Below are positions 50,360 to 59,733 of a stretch of DNA of 64,000 nt, one piece after another. Both the position numbers and the translations under genes were made by a program. The notes under the pieces are model-generated. The model made no database searches and was not told the DNA's origin. It saw only the letters and a program-made list of their open reading frames with translations. Position 1 is the stretch's first letter; each line of letters begins with the position of its first letter. Origin of the DNA: Paenibacillus profundus (GTDB taxonomy: Bacteria; Bacillota; Bacilli; Paenibacillales; Paenibacillaceae); NCBI RefSeq assembly GCF_021369635.1, contig NZ_JAJNBZ010000009.1, forward strand, positions 112,935-176,934, read 5' to 3'.

Positions 50360-51337
50360 TCAGGCCGTTCCCCAGACGACGCCGAGCTCCTTCAGATATT
50401 GGCGGTAGGCAATGCTGACACGGTCGCATTTGAGCGACAGCTCCACCTGCAGGTCAAGCGGCAAATCCTCTGGCTTCTGATTCTCAACCACTGGCTTGTC
50501 CTGCGCGAAAATCATATCCTGGAAGCTCGTTATTTCCTCATCAGCCATGCCGGTATCGTAATTGAAAGAGAGCACTCCATATGCAATTGAGGTGTCCGCA
50601 TCCTTCGGCTGCACCGTCAGCACGATGGACATGAGATGATCGGTCTCGTTGTCGCGCTTCGTGAATTTCACCGTTAACGGACGTGCGATCTCATAAGTGT
50701 AATACACGTGCTTCGCTTGCCCCGAACCATCCGGATCTGGCTGGAATATAGCGATTTCCTCGGAACGGATGCCTTCCGGTACGCGGTGTACACGATAATC
50801 TCCGATTTCCGTATGCGTTTCAACCCCCAAATAGCCTTCATGGACGATAGCCAGATGGCCGACATCCAAGAAGTTCTCGACGATGCGCGGTGGCTTCGCC
50901 GCCACGGTCTGCGGTCCCCAGATGACGTTGCGCCATCCGGCGGCACCGTATTCCGGGAATGGGAACCATGGCGCGTCCGCTTGGCCAAGGTTGACCCAAA
51001 TGAAGCCATAACGTTCTTCACACCCGTATGTGATTGCATGCGCTTTGGTAGGAATAGCCTGCTCTTTCGGGAGCTGCGGAATGCCTACGCAGGCGCCGGA
51101 AGCGTCGAATTCCCATGCATGGTAGGCACAGACCAGCTTTCCATCCTTTACGCAGCCTTGCGACAGCGCCGCACCACGATGCACGCACAAATCTTTAAAG
51201 GCATGCACCCCTTCTTCTGTGCGGAACAAGACGACACGTTCTCCCATAATCAGCACCTGCATCGGCTTCTCCTGAAGGTCCTGAGCACGGCAGGCCACTA
51301 TCCATTCATTGTGCAATACGGCGTCGTTGACGATCAT
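50360..51337 (-). CDS. Rieske-type ring-hydroxylating oxygenase, alpha-subunit-like
   Basis: A 325-residue protein. The Rieske domain at about 5-105 has 'CVHRGAALSQGCVKDGKLVC' with 'AYHAWEFD' (C-x-H and C-x2-H, ligands of the 2Fe-2S cluster). The mononuclear iron site of the catalytic domain begins near residue 150 with 'ENFLDVGHLAIVHEGYLG' (D-x3-D-x2-H-x4-H). The architecture matches vanillate O-demethylase/phenoxybenzoate dioxygenase-type single-component oxygenases. Such enzymes need a ferredoxin reductase, and none is encoded next to it. Substrate unknown. It stands alone with its own terminator. Confidence 0.88.
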   Translation of the reverse strand: MIVNDAVLHNEWIVACRAQDLQEKPMQVLIMGERVVLFRTEEGVHAFKDLCVHRGAALSQGCVKDGKLVCAYHAWEFDASGACVGIPQLPKEQAIPTKAHAITYGCEERYGFIWVNLGQADAPWFPFPEYGAAGWRNVIWGPQTVAAKPPRIVENFLDVGHLAIVHEGYLGVETHTEIGDYRVHRVPEGIRSEEIAIFQPDPDGSGQAKHVYYTYEIARPLTVKFTKRDNETDHLMSIVLTVQPKDADTSIAYGVLSFNYDTGMADEEITSFQDMIFAQDKPVVENQKPEDLPLDLQVELSLKCDRVSIAYRQYLKELGVVWGTA

Positions 51338-51592
51338 GATTTCATTAGTCCCCTTTATTTGGAAGTGAATACTCTAAATGACTCCTTACTGGTACTTTCG
51401 TTTTTCAAGCGTTACATAAGCTCATTTTAGGGAAAATAGACGTTGCAGTCAACCTTAAAGACGAACAATTTAAATATAAAACTAAAAAATATTCGTAATT
51501 TTCCTATACAAAAATAAAACTTCGCACTATAATCAGGTTGTGATAAAAATCATATACGGAACGATACAGAAAATTGGGAGCTGATATCACTC

Positions 51593-52951
51593 ATGGAACA
51601 ACCAGCGAAGACAAATACGCTTGTCGTCGGCGTCGACGATAAGATCAGTATGGGGAAAGCTTTCATTCTCGGGCTTCAGCACGTCTTGGCGATGGATTTA
51701 TACATTGCGCCCATTATCATTGCCGGATTGCTTTCGTTAAGCGCAGCTGACACTTCATTTTTTATTCAAATGTGCTTTCTTGGAACTGGAATTGCGACGT
51801 TGATTCAGACGGGCTTCGGCTTACGGCTGCCTGTCGTACAAGGACCATCGTATGTGCCAATCGGCGCTATTGGCGCTATCGGAAGCAAGCTTGGGCTGGG
51901 CGCGATGACAGGAAGTCTCATTCCCGGCGCGCTGCTGATGATTCTGCTAGGCATGCCGCTGAAATGGTTCGCCAAGGCGGTACGCCGTGTGATCCCTCCG
52001 CTTGTAGGCGGTACGGTCATTCTAATTGTAGGCATTTCGCTCATGCCGACCGGCATGAATAATATTTATAGAGCGCCAGGGGATCTGTGGACGAACATCC
52101 TCATCGCCGCTATATCTGCAGGTGTGCTTATCGCATGCATGCTGCTGGGACGTCAATCCAGAGGTCTAGGTACTGTATCGCGCCTCATTTCGGTCATTGT
52201 CGCGATCGTTGTCGGCACTGTGGTGGCATCTTTCTTAGGAACGGTTGATTTTGCGCCGGTAGCCGACGCAGACTGGGTTTCCTTGCCGAGCTTCTTTCCG
52301 TTTGGCGCACCCGTGTTTGATTTAAGTGCCATTCTGACGATGATGTTTGTCTATTTTATTATTTTGATTGAAACGACGGGAACATGGTTCGTCATTTCCT
52401 CCATTACGGGGAAGGAGCTGACGGATGAGCGCTTGAATCGCGCGGCAGCCGGAGAAGGCTTGGGCTGCTTCGTCGGCGCATTGTTCGGGGGCACGCCGAT
52501 GACCGGCTATTCCTCCAATGCAGGGCTTATCGCGGTGACGGGTGTAGGAAGCCGGATGGCGATTATGGCCGGAGGGGGAATTCTTATCGCCCTGGGTCTC
52601 ATGCCGAAGCTGTCGGCTGCGATTACTTGCATTCCAGAGCCTGTCATTAACGGCATCTTCGGCGTCGTCTGCGTAGCGATTGTCGTGAACGGGCTGAAGG
52701 TCATCCAGTTCGTCGATTTGGATGAGCGGGCCATGATGATTATCGGCGTGCCGATTCTGCTCACGATGGCGGTGACGGTGCTGCCGCAAGGCGCATTGGA
52801 CGGATTGCCGGACTTCGCTGTCTACGTCCTGTCTTCCGGCATTACAGTCGGCGCGCTCGCCGCTCTGATTCTGAATCTGCTCATTCCTTCAAGCAAGCAA
52901 AAAGCGCAACAAGAGTCCGTGCTATCGAGCGATGCTCCGACGGCTTCCTAA
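51593..52951 (+). CDS. Nucleobase:cation symporter-2 family permease (uracil/xanthine type)
   Basis: A 452-residue permease with 14 spans. 'LGLQHVLAMDLYIAPIIIAG' at the start, 'GFGLRLPVVQGPSYVPIGAI' in helix 3, 'GTPMTGYSSNAGLIAVTGVG' in the second half (conserved N-A-G substrate site). These features mark NCS2 (UraA/PbuX/PucJ group). The spectrum cannot be told from sequence. No riboswitch is visible in its 240-base leader. Divergent from the Rieske gene. ATG 51593 is preceded by TGGGAGCTG. Confidence 0.88.
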   Translation: MEQPAKTNTLVVGVDDKISMGKAFILGLQHVLAMDLYIAPIIIAGLLSLSAADTSFFIQMCFLGTGIATLIQTGFGLRLPVVQGPSYVPIGAIGAIGSKLGLGAMTGSLIPGALLMILLGMPLKWFAKAVRRVIPPLVGGTVILIVGISLMPTGMNNIYRAPGDLWTNILIAAISAGVLIACMLLGRQSRGLGTVSRLISVIVAIVVGTVVASFLGTVDFAPVADADWVSLPSFFPFGAPVFDLSAILTMMFVYFIILIETTGTWFVISSITGKELTDERLNRAAAGEGLGCFVGALFGGTPMTGYSSNAGLIAVTGVGSRMAIMAGGGILIALGLMPKLSAAITCIPEPVINGIFGVVCVAIVVNGLKVIQFVDLDERAMMIIGVPILLTMAVTVLPQGALDGLPDFAVYVLSSGITVGALAALILNLLIPSSKQKAQQESVLSSDAPTAS

Positions 52952-52990
52952 TCGTTCTGTATTTCCATATATGCAAAAAGCACGAAAAAA

Positions 52991-53031
52991 GGCAGCAGCG
53001 CACCGGCGCTTGCTGCCTCTTCATTTTTTCC
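52991..53031. terminator. Bidirectional terminator between permease and KtrB genes
   Basis: Stem ggcagcagcgc (52991-53001) with gcgcttgctgcc (53006-53017), T-rich on the plus strand (cattttttcc) and A-run before on the plus strand, so it works for both convergent genes. Confidence 0.92.
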
Positions 53032-54369
53032 TTACCCAATCATAATCTTGCCTTCCGGATAACGGAACAAGGATTGCTCCTTGCGGTTGCCGAGCGCATA
53101 GGCGAGCGTCATCGGGCCGATCCGTCCGATGAACATCGTCATGCAGATGACCAGCTTGCCGAAAGGCGTCATCTCCGGCGTTAATCCCATGGACATTCCG
53201 ACGGTGGCTACGGCGGACACTGTATCGAACAATATGCTGATGAACGGCTCGTCCTCTGTTACGGCAAGCAGCATGGACACGGACAGCACCATGAACAGCG
53301 CTAGGAAAATAATCGTCAACGCCTTCACGATTTGGTCTTTGGCGAGGCGATGGCGGAACAATACCGCATCTTCACGCCCGCGCAGCATGGCATACACGGC
53401 CGCCAGCAGAATGGCGAACGTCGTCGTCTTAATTCCGCCGCCGGCCGATCCCGGCGATGCTCCGATAAACATCAATATGATGAGGAAGAATTGCGTCACT
53501 TGCCGCATATCGGCAATTTCAAGCGTCGCTGTCCCGGACGATCTCGCGGAAATGGATTGGAAGAACGACGCATACAGCTTGCCGTCCCATGTTAACGATC
53601 CGAGCGTATTCGGGTTCGTTACTTCAAAGATGAATATAAATATGGCTCCGACAACGACTAGAAGCGCTGACATGGACAGCACGACTTTCGAATGGAGCGA
53701 CAGCCGGCGCGACTTCGGATAATCGTACAGCTCCGCCAACACGATGAAGCCGAGCCCGCCAGACAAGACGAGCAGAAAAGCGACTAAGTTCGTTAAGAAG
53801 TCTCCCGCATACTGCTGAAAGCTTGACCCAAACAGATCGAAGCCCCCATTGTTAAAGAGGGACACGGAATGGAACAGGGCGTAGTAGAACGCTTGTGTCC
53901 ACGACATATGGCTGGACCAATGCAGCATGAGAATAACGGTTGCGGTGCCTTGAATGACAAATACAAAGATGATGACGCGCTTAATCGTGCGCACGATGCC
54001 TTCCATGCTGTTCGCGTTAATCGATTCCTGTAGGATCAATCGTTCGCGCAGCGATATCCGCTTACCGAGCATCAAGTAGAAGAGCAGCGCCACGGACATG
54101 AAGCCGATGCCGCCAATTTGAACGAGTGAAATAATGACCCCTTGTCCGAACGCAGAGAAGGTCGTCCCGATATCGACCACCACTAGCCCTGTAACGCACA
54201 CGGCGGACGTTGCCGTGAACAAAGCGTCAACGATCGAGAGGGAATGTCCCGGTGCGGTGGAAATCGGTAATTTCAATAAAATTGTGCCTATCGTAATAAT
54301 AAACAGAAACCCGGTCACCAGCACGCGTGCCGGAGTCCAGTGCAACGTTCGCTTTCGCCAAGCAGTCAT
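53032..54369 (-). CDS. TrkH/KtrB-family potassium channel subunit
   Basis: A 445-residue membrane protein with four channel-like M1-P-M2 repeats. The selectivity-filter loops can be seen at 'TATSAVCVTGLVVVDIG', 'LFHSVSLFNNGGFDLFG', 'SISARSSGTATLEIADM' and 'DTVSAVATVGMSMGLTP' (each with a central Gly). The length fits KtrB of Firmicutes. It needs a KtrA/KtrC gating ring encoded elsewhere. Start at 54369, the ATG preceded on the minus strand by AAGGAGACG. Confidence 0.9.
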   Translation of the reverse strand: MTAWRKRTLHWTPARVLVTGFLFIITIGTILLKLPISTAPGHSLSIVDALFTATSAVCVTGLVVVDIGTTFSAFGQGVIISLVQIGGIGFMSVALLFYLMLGKRISLRERLILQESINANSMEGIVRTIKRVIIFVFVIQGTATVILMLHWSSHMSWTQAFYYALFHSVSLFNNGGFDLFGSSFQQYAGDFLTNLVAFLLVLSGGLGFIVLAELYDYPKSRRLSLHSKVVLSMSALLVVVGAIFIFIFEVTNPNTLGSLTWDGKLYASFFQSISARSSGTATLEIADMRQVTQFFLIILMFIGASPGSAGGGIKTTTFAILLAAVYAMLRGREDAVLFRHRLAKDQIVKALTIIFLALFMVLSVSMLLAVTEDEPFISILFDTVSAVATVGMSMGLTPEMTPFGKLVICMTMFIGRIGPMTLAYALGNRKEQSLFRYPEGKIMIG

Positions 54370-54692
54370 GTGAACGTCTCCTTTTTATAGAACTTATCAT
54401 GAAGGAACGGCTCCTAATTTCAACTTTACTGGTGTATGCTTTATGAAATGCTTTTGCCCGAACCTGAACCAAAACGTTCACTAGTATATCGTTTCCAGCA
54501 ACGTATGTAAATGACCGTTTTTAACTTATTAACATTTTCCTATTTCAAAAGGGTGTTGGGAACCTCACTCTTTTGTTATAATTGATAATTGTTCTCAATA
54601 TATTGCGATAAGTTCGGCATCAGTTCGATGTACGTAAATCATTGCCGACTTGAGCATGATACTATTATTTGGTGAAGAGGGGAGGGAATTCT

Positions 54693-55121
54693 ATGGGAAG
54701 TTGGTTTTGGTTTGCTTTGGCCTCTGCCGTAATGGCTGCGTTCGTGTCTATTTTTGGCAAAATTGGCTTGCAGCAGGTGGATTCAAACACGGCCACGGCG
54801 ATCCGTGCCGTCATTATGGCGTTGTTTCTGATCGGCGTCATAGCCGTTCAAGGAAAGCTGACGCAAATCGGCGAAGTGTTGGCGAACCGCAAGGCGCTGC
54901 TATTCATCGTGTTAAGCGGTGTGGCGGGAGCGTTGTCGTGGTTGTTCTATTTTTTAGCCATTCAAAAAGGGGATGTGGCGAAGGTCGCTCCCATCGACAA
55001 GCTCAGCGTCGTGCTGGCTGTCGGATTTGCATTTCTGTTTCTGGGGGAGAAGCTGTCGATCTGGGGAACGATGGGGGTCGTGCTGATTGCCGTAGGCGTC
55101 ATTCTGACGACGATTGCATAA
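54693..55121 (+). CDS. EamA-family four/five-span transporter
   Basis: A 142-residue protein with five spans, one EamA (DMT) half ('SAVMAAFVSIFGKIGLQQVD', 'VLSGVAGALSWLFYFLAIQK' 'GDVAKVAPIDKLSVVLAVGF'). Half-size DMT proteins assemble as dimers. Start ATG 54693 is preceded by GGGGAGGG; an in-frame Met at 54669 lies before the ribosome site. Substrate unknown. Confidence 0.82.
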   Translation: MGSWFWFALASAVMAAFVSIFGKIGLQQVDSNTATAIRAVIMALFLIGVIAVQGKLTQIGEVLANRKALLFIVLSGVAGALSWLFYFLAIQKGDVAKVAPIDKLSVVLAVGFAFLFLGEKLSIWGTMGVVLIAVGVILTTIA

Positions 55122-55158
55122 GCTGAACGGTTCCACCCGCGCAGGCCGAGAGGGTGCC

Positions 55159-56124
55159 TTATGACACCCACGGCCGACCGTATACTTTCCAATTCACGAC
55201 AAAGCGGCTAAGCCAATACGTTGCAATATGAAGCACAATGAAGCCGATAAGCAAAGCAGGCTGAATGATGGCGAAAATGACCCAAATGATAAGGAGAATG
55301 AAGGGCTGAAGCTTCTGAAATAGTTGTGCCGGCCACCACACTAGGCGAAACCACAGGTGCGTCTTCTGCAGCGCATCCATATATTCTTCCCGCACCTGCT
55401 GATCGCCAGGATCAAGGCGAACCGCCTCTCCCATGAATTTGAGGGAATGCTCATGTTCCCCGCGCTGGTCTGCCGCCCATGCCAGCTGCATGAACGTATA
55501 CGCATGTTCTTCGTTCATTTCGAGCGCTTTGCGCTCAGCTTCTTTAGATTCCGGAACACGTTCCAATTGGGCGAGTACATAGCTGTAAGTGGCATAGGCA
55601 ATTCCGGCAGGCTCGATGGCAATGCAGCGTTCCAGCGACAGCAGCGCTTGCTCTAGCGCGCCTCTTCGCATTTGGTACTGCGCCAGGAGCAAATGGGGCG
55701 TCGGGTCGTCTGGAGCCACGAGGGCGAGCTGCCGAGCGGCGGTCTCGAATGCGCTCCATTCCCCGCGGTCGTAATACACCGACATTCTCACCCGCCAGGC
55801 ATCCGGTTGATAAATATCGCGCTTCAGCGCTTCCGCAGCCCAATGCAGCGCTTTGTCCGGCGCTACCGGCTTGTGGACCATCGCAGCGAGCGACATAACC
55901 GTTGGATGCTCCGGATATTGCTGCTGCAGCCGGGCGGTCCCCAGCAGCGCCTCTTTATATCGTTGCCGCTGATACAGCTCATTAATTTGTTGAATCGCCA
56001 TTTGGAGGTGTTTGATCGTCTCGCGGTCTTCAGACTCTTCCGCCTCTTCTTCCTGCTGTTCCTGGCAAGCCTGATGCTCTTCGACCGCTTCGATCGCTTG
56101 TTTCCCGTCTTGCTCTTGCGACAT
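55159..56124 (-). CDS. TPR protein with C-terminal membrane hairpin
   Basis: A 321-residue protein. After a charged Glu/Gln-rich N-terminus ('VEEHQACQEQQEEEAEESED'), residues about 45-240 are TPR repeats ('YKEALLGTARLQQQYPEHPT', 'LERCIAIEPAGIAYATYSYV', 'YTFMQLAWAADQRGEHEHSL'). Two membrane spans close the protein near 272-310 ('FILLIIWVIFAIIQPALLIG' and 'FIVLHIATYWLSRF'). No enzymatic domain. It scaffolds complexes at the membrane. GGAGG precedes the ATG at 56124. Confidence 0.83.
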   Translation of the reverse strand: MSQEQDGKQAIEAVEEHQACQEQQEEEAEESEDRETIKHLQMAIQQINELYQRQRYKEALLGTARLQQQYPEHPTVMSLAAMVHKPVAPDKALHWAAEALKRDIYQPDAWRVRMSVYYDRGEWSAFETAARQLALVAPDDPTPHLLLAQYQMRRGALEQALLSLERCIAIEPAGIAYATYSYVLAQLERVPESKEAERKALEMNEEHAYTFMQLAWAADQRGEHEHSLKFMGEAVRLDPGDQQVREEYMDALQKTHLWFRLVWWPAQLFQKLQPFILLIIWVIFAIIQPALLIGFIVLHIATYWLSRFVVNWKVYGRPWVS

Positions 56125-56388
56125 CCTCCGTCACCTCCGTGTTGAAATCATCTGTCTTCCATCCTGTTGCCAATGAATATATTTATTCGATAACCAATAA
56201 GGTGTGCTGTAAAATATATCAGTTAGGGAAGTTGACAATATTGTAGATCTCAGCGGCTACCGCCGCAAGTCCCCAGTGGGGCTGTTTGTTAAAATGTGTC
56301 TAAATAATGGTATGTGTTACGTTACCATACACGGCATATGAATGTCATCAGATGCATGAACAAATATATATATATGACATATAAAAGA
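56125..56388. other. Short gene-free stretch
   Basis: No gene; AT-rich, contains alternating 'atatatatat' near 56,365. It lies between the TPR start and the terminator of the Fsr-like gene. Confidence 0.5.
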
Positions 56389-56426
56389 ACCGCTATCGGA
56401 GAGCAAGCGTCTCTTTAGATAGCGGT
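56389..56426 (-). terminator. Terminator of Fsr-like gene (minus strand)
   Basis: accgctatc (56389-56397) with gatagcggt (56418-56426), inner gagag/ctctt; on the minus strand it is followed by 'tcttttata'. Confidence 0.85.
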
Positions 56427-56464
56427 GCCAGTTTTTTGCGTTATTCGCTTGCGTCCATTAATAA

Positions 56465-57733
56465 TTAATCCTCAGGCAATTCCTTCGCCCACTCATCCAG
56501 CGTCGCATCGTTAGGCAGCAGCCACGTTAACAGGCCGAGAATCGGCAGGAAGCCGCATGCGATCATCACGTTTGTGATGCCCCAGCCGTCGATGAAGTAA
56601 CCAAGCACGAGTGCGCCAATACCGCCCATACCGAATGCGAAGCCTGTAATGAGCCCCGATACGGTCCCGATATTGCCTGGATGAAGCATCTGAGCATAAA
56701 CAACCGTCACCGAGAAGCTGGAGAGCAGGATGAACCCGTTCAAGGTCAACAGGACGGCAGCCCAGAATGGAGTGACGAACGGCAGCGCCAGCGCGATCGG
56801 CACCGTGCCGACGATGGAGACGAGAATCAGATTGCGTCTGCCGAAGCGGTCGGCAAGCGGACCGCCGAAGAACGTTCCAACCGCACCAGCGGCGAGGAAC
56901 AGAAAAATATAAATTTGCGCATTATCGAGACTAAGCTTATAGGCATCCATCAGATAGAATGCATAGTAGCTCCCGATAGCAGCCCCGTACCACGAGCGGA
57001 CAAAGACGAGCACGACCAAAATGATTGTCGCCCAGAGGATGCTTTTGCGCTTCGCAGGGTCCATCGCTCTTGCCTGATGGCGCTTTTTGAACGTGTAGCC
57101 GGCATCGAGCATGCTGCGATACCACTTGGCTACATACATCTGCACAGCGATTCCGGCGGCTGCAATAATCGTGAAGCCGAGTGCCCCAATCTGACCGAAC
57201 GGAATGAACACCCATTTCGTCAGCATCGGCGCCAAGGACTGCCCGGCATTCCCGCCGACTTGAAAGATGGACTGCGCCAGACCTTTGCGCATTCCGGCGG
57301 CCATATGGGCAACCCGGCTGCCCTCTGGATGAAAGGCAGCGGAACCGAGGCCGACGAAGATAACGGCAAGCAGCACCATCCAATAATTCGGCGCATAGGC
57401 GAGCAGGAGCACACCGGTAAAGGTAAATCCCATCCCAATCGGCAGGAGGACCGGCGTAGGTCTGCGATCCGCCGCATAGCCGACGACAGGCTGCATGAGC
57501 GATGCCGTAAAGTTGATAGCGAATGAAATCCAGCCAATCTGCGTGAAGGACAGGTTCATCGTGTCCTTCAGAATCGGGAATATGGCCGGGATGACGGCTT
57601 GAATCGAATCGTTGAACAAGTGTACGAAGCTGATGGCGAGCAGAATGCGGAACACGGTCGTCTGCTGCGGGCTAGCTTGCGGCCGAAGCGCTGCGGATGC
57701 AGGGCTCGTGCTAGCGGCATCTTTGCCGTTCAT
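56465..57733 (-). CDS. MFS transporter of the fosmidomycin-resistance (Fsr) type
   Basis: A 422-residue protein with 12 spans. 'AISFVHLFNDSIQAVIPAIF', 'GYAADRRPTPVLLPIGMGFT', 'GSAAFHPEGSRVAHMAAGMR', 'GLAQSIFQVGGNAGQSLAPM' (this last is characteristic of Fsr), and 'GGPLADRFGRRNLILVSIVG' follow the family. Start at 57733 is behind AAAGGAG on the minus strand; an upstream Met at 57778 is in frame but without a ribosome site. Fsr exports fosmidomycin and perhaps other phosphonates; natural role unknown. Confidence 0.88.
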   Translation of the reverse strand: MNGKDAASTSPASAALRPQASPQQTTVFRILLAISFVHLFNDSIQAVIPAIFPILKDTMNLSFTQIGWISFAINFTASLMQPVVGYAADRRPTPVLLPIGMGFTFTGVLLLAYAPNYWMVLLAVIFVGLGSAAFHPEGSRVAHMAAGMRKGLAQSIFQVGGNAGQSLAPMLTKWVFIPFGQIGALGFTIIAAAGIAVQMYVAKWYRSMLDAGYTFKKRHQARAMDPAKRKSILWATIILVVLVFVRSWYGAAIGSYYAFYLMDAYKLSLDNAQIYIFLFLAAGAVGTFFGGPLADRFGRRNLILVSIVGTVPIALALPFVTPFWAAVLLTLNGFILLSSFSVTVVYAQMLHPGNIGTVSGLITGFAFGMGGIGALVLGYFIDGWGITNVMIACGFLPILGLLTWLLPNDATLDEWAKELPED

Positions 57734-58140
57734 GGACAAGCTCCTTTCTCTCTGGCGGTAATATGTATATGATATCATCTATACAGGAGTCAGTTCGTGA
57801 TAGGTACAGCGTGCTTCCCGTTGCCGCCATGGGATGATAGCGGAAGAAGGAGCGAGCGAATGAAGTAGAGATAGCGCAGCGGGATGCGTGATGACTGACG
57901 GTAAAGAGGCTGTTTTCGCAGCACTTCTAGAAGACTGGTGATAAAGTGACGGCAAACTGCAAAAGTGCAGGTTAATGGAGTATTGAGCGCCGTTTACCTT
58001 GAACAACCCTTTCGAAATGAATGATGTAACGATAATCGTTTTTAGGAAGGGAAGCAATATATAAAAAAGCCCATATCCAAGCAAAAAACGGGGATTCCCG
58101 TCACCGGATAGGGGCCTTTCGAGCGATTTCGCATTAGTGC
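57734..58140. other. Gene-free stretch
   Basis: No supported gene. An open frame on the minus strand (57779-58156) has no ribosome site and no protein-like pattern. The dispersed repeat copy 2 begins next to it. Confidence 0.6.
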
Positions 58141-58351
58141 GAATTGAAAAAGTCACTGTTCAGCACCGAGAAGGTAGCAAGAACTCGAAGCGTATGCTCC
58201 CGAAGCGAGTTTTGCTCCGCAAAACTTGTAAGGAGCAGCGCAGTGTAGGCGAGACTACATGAGCACCGGACTCAAGAGTGAATTGCAAGATTCGATGTCG
58301 AATCACATCTTGGGTTATTTCGTGATCAATAGGGGGTTTTTGAACAACCTC
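58141..58351 (-). repeat. Dispersed intergenic repeat, copy 2
   Basis: On the minus strand it begins 'gaggttgttcaaaaaccccc', has 'catcgaatcttgcaattcac' and ends near 'ccttctcggtgctgaacagt', the same ordered blocks as 30313-30460. It starts two bases after the YjiH stop, so it could end or stabilise that transcript. It also contains gcgagttttgctccgcaaaac, which folds back on itself. Confidence 0.6.
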
Positions 58352-58353
58352 TA

Positions 58354-59733
58354 TTAGAACAGCAGATGCCCAATCAATGTAATAATCGGCAGCGTAATAA
58401 GGGTGCGCAGCACAAATATAATTAAAAGATCCTTCAGATTGACCGGTATTTTGGAGCCGAGCAAGAGACCACCCACCTCTGACATATAAATGAGCTGCGT
58501 TACGGACAGCGCCGCGACGACGAAGCGGGTCAGCTCGCTTGTTATATTGGAGGCGAGCACAGTAGGCAAGAACATATCGGCAAAGCCGACGAGAATCGTC
58601 TGTGAAGCCGCATTCGCTTCTGGCACACCTAATAGATTCAGGAGCGGAATGAACGGCCAGCCGAGCCATTTGAACAACGGCGTGAACTCGGCAATCGCCA
58701 CCGCGAGCGTGCCGATAGCCATAACGACCGGGATGACGCCAATCCACAGGTCAATGATGTTTTTGCTTCCGTTCTGCAGGAAGGATCTCGTCCCCTCATG
58801 CTGCTTCGCCTTGCCGACCGCTTGATGGAGCGCCCAGCGCCATGGCTTCCACGAAGGAGGTATCACTTCTTCTTCGGCTTGTTGCACTTCGCCGTAATAC
58901 GTATCCGGCTTGCGCGAGAGCGGCGGGATGCGCGGCATGATGATGGCTGCGACCATACCCGCGAACGTCACTGTGGCGTAGAACGGCAGAAACAGATGCG
59001 CCATATTCACGTTGGACAGCACGATAAAGCTGAACGTAATCGAGACGGCCGTAAAGGTCGTTCCAATAACAGCCGCTTCCCGTTTCGTATAATAACCCGA
59101 CTCATATTGCTTGCTCGTCATCATGACTCCGATCGTGCCATCACCGAGCCAAGAGGCCATGCAGTTAATGGATGAACGACCGGGCAAGGTGAATATCGGG
59201 CGCATAATTTTCGTCATCAGCGTTCCGAAAAATTCGAGCAACCCGAAATCAACAAGCAGCGGGAGCAGCAGACCCGCCAACAGAAAGACGACGAACAGGC
59301 CGGGAATCAAGCTGCTTAGCAGCATTCCGCCCGTATTCTCCGACCCTATCCAGTCAGGACCGATCTGAAAGTATGTCAACAGCGCAAATATCATCCCCAA
59401 CGTTCGGGTGACGAACCAGAAGGGGGTAATGTGAAACATGGATTTCCATAATGGAAGCGCAAGCAGGCGCTTCGGCGCGAACCAGCGGGTGTAAGCCGTC
59501 CCGATCCAAGCAAGCACGATGACGATAGCGGCGGCCAGCGGCAGCCATGGCGCTAATGCATGCTGAATTGCTTTGGCCAAAAATGCAATGGGAACCGTTA
59601 CTTCCCCATTCCATTGCAGGGGCACGACGAAGAGCAAAAGCCCTAGCAAGGAGGGGATGGCAAATCGCAAAATCCCTGTCCAGCCTTCGCCCCGTACGGG
59701 AGCGGATGACTGTGGGTCGTTCGTTGGTGTCAT
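58354..59733 (-). CDS. YjiH-family nucleoside-recognition membrane protein
   Basis: A 459-residue protein with about 10-11 spans. The gate-domain signature of the nucleoside-recognition/YjiH family is present: 'PGRSSINCMASWLGDGTIGV', 'TAVSITFSFIVLSNVNMAHL', and 'LVGFADMFLPTVLASNITSE' 'LTRFVVAALSVTQLIYMSEV'. It ends 'RTLITLPIITLIGHLLF'. Role unknown; related proteins are often linked to transport or sporulation. Start at 59733 with GAAGGAG on the minus strand. Confidence 0.85.
   Translation of the reverse strand: MTPTNDPQSSAPVRGEGWTGILRFAIPSLLGLLLFVVPLQWNGEVTVPIAFLAKAIQHALAPWLPLAAAIVIVLAWIGTAYTRWFAPKRLLALPLWKSMFHITPFWFVTRTLGMIFALLTYFQIGPDWIGSENTGGMLLSSLIPGLFVVFLLAGLLLPLLVDFGLLEFFGTLMTKIMRPIFTLPGRSSINCMASWLGDGTIGVMMTSKQYESGYYTKREAAVIGTTFTAVSITFSFIVLSNVNMAHLFLPFYATVTFAGMVAAIIMPRIPPLSRKPDTYYGEVQQAEEEVIPPSWKPWRWALHQAVGKAKQHEGTRSFLQNGSKNIIDLWIGVIPVVMAIGTLAVAIAEFTPLFKWLGWPFIPLLNLLGVPEANAASQTILVGFADMFLPTVLASNITSELTRFVVAALSVTQLIYMSEVGGLLLGSKIPVNLKDLLIIFVLRTLITLPIITLIGHLLF

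Noticed and set aside
57779..58156. Minus-strand ORF of 125 codons
   Set aside because: No ribosome site, no domain, biased Ser/Leu content; part of it is the dispersed repeat.
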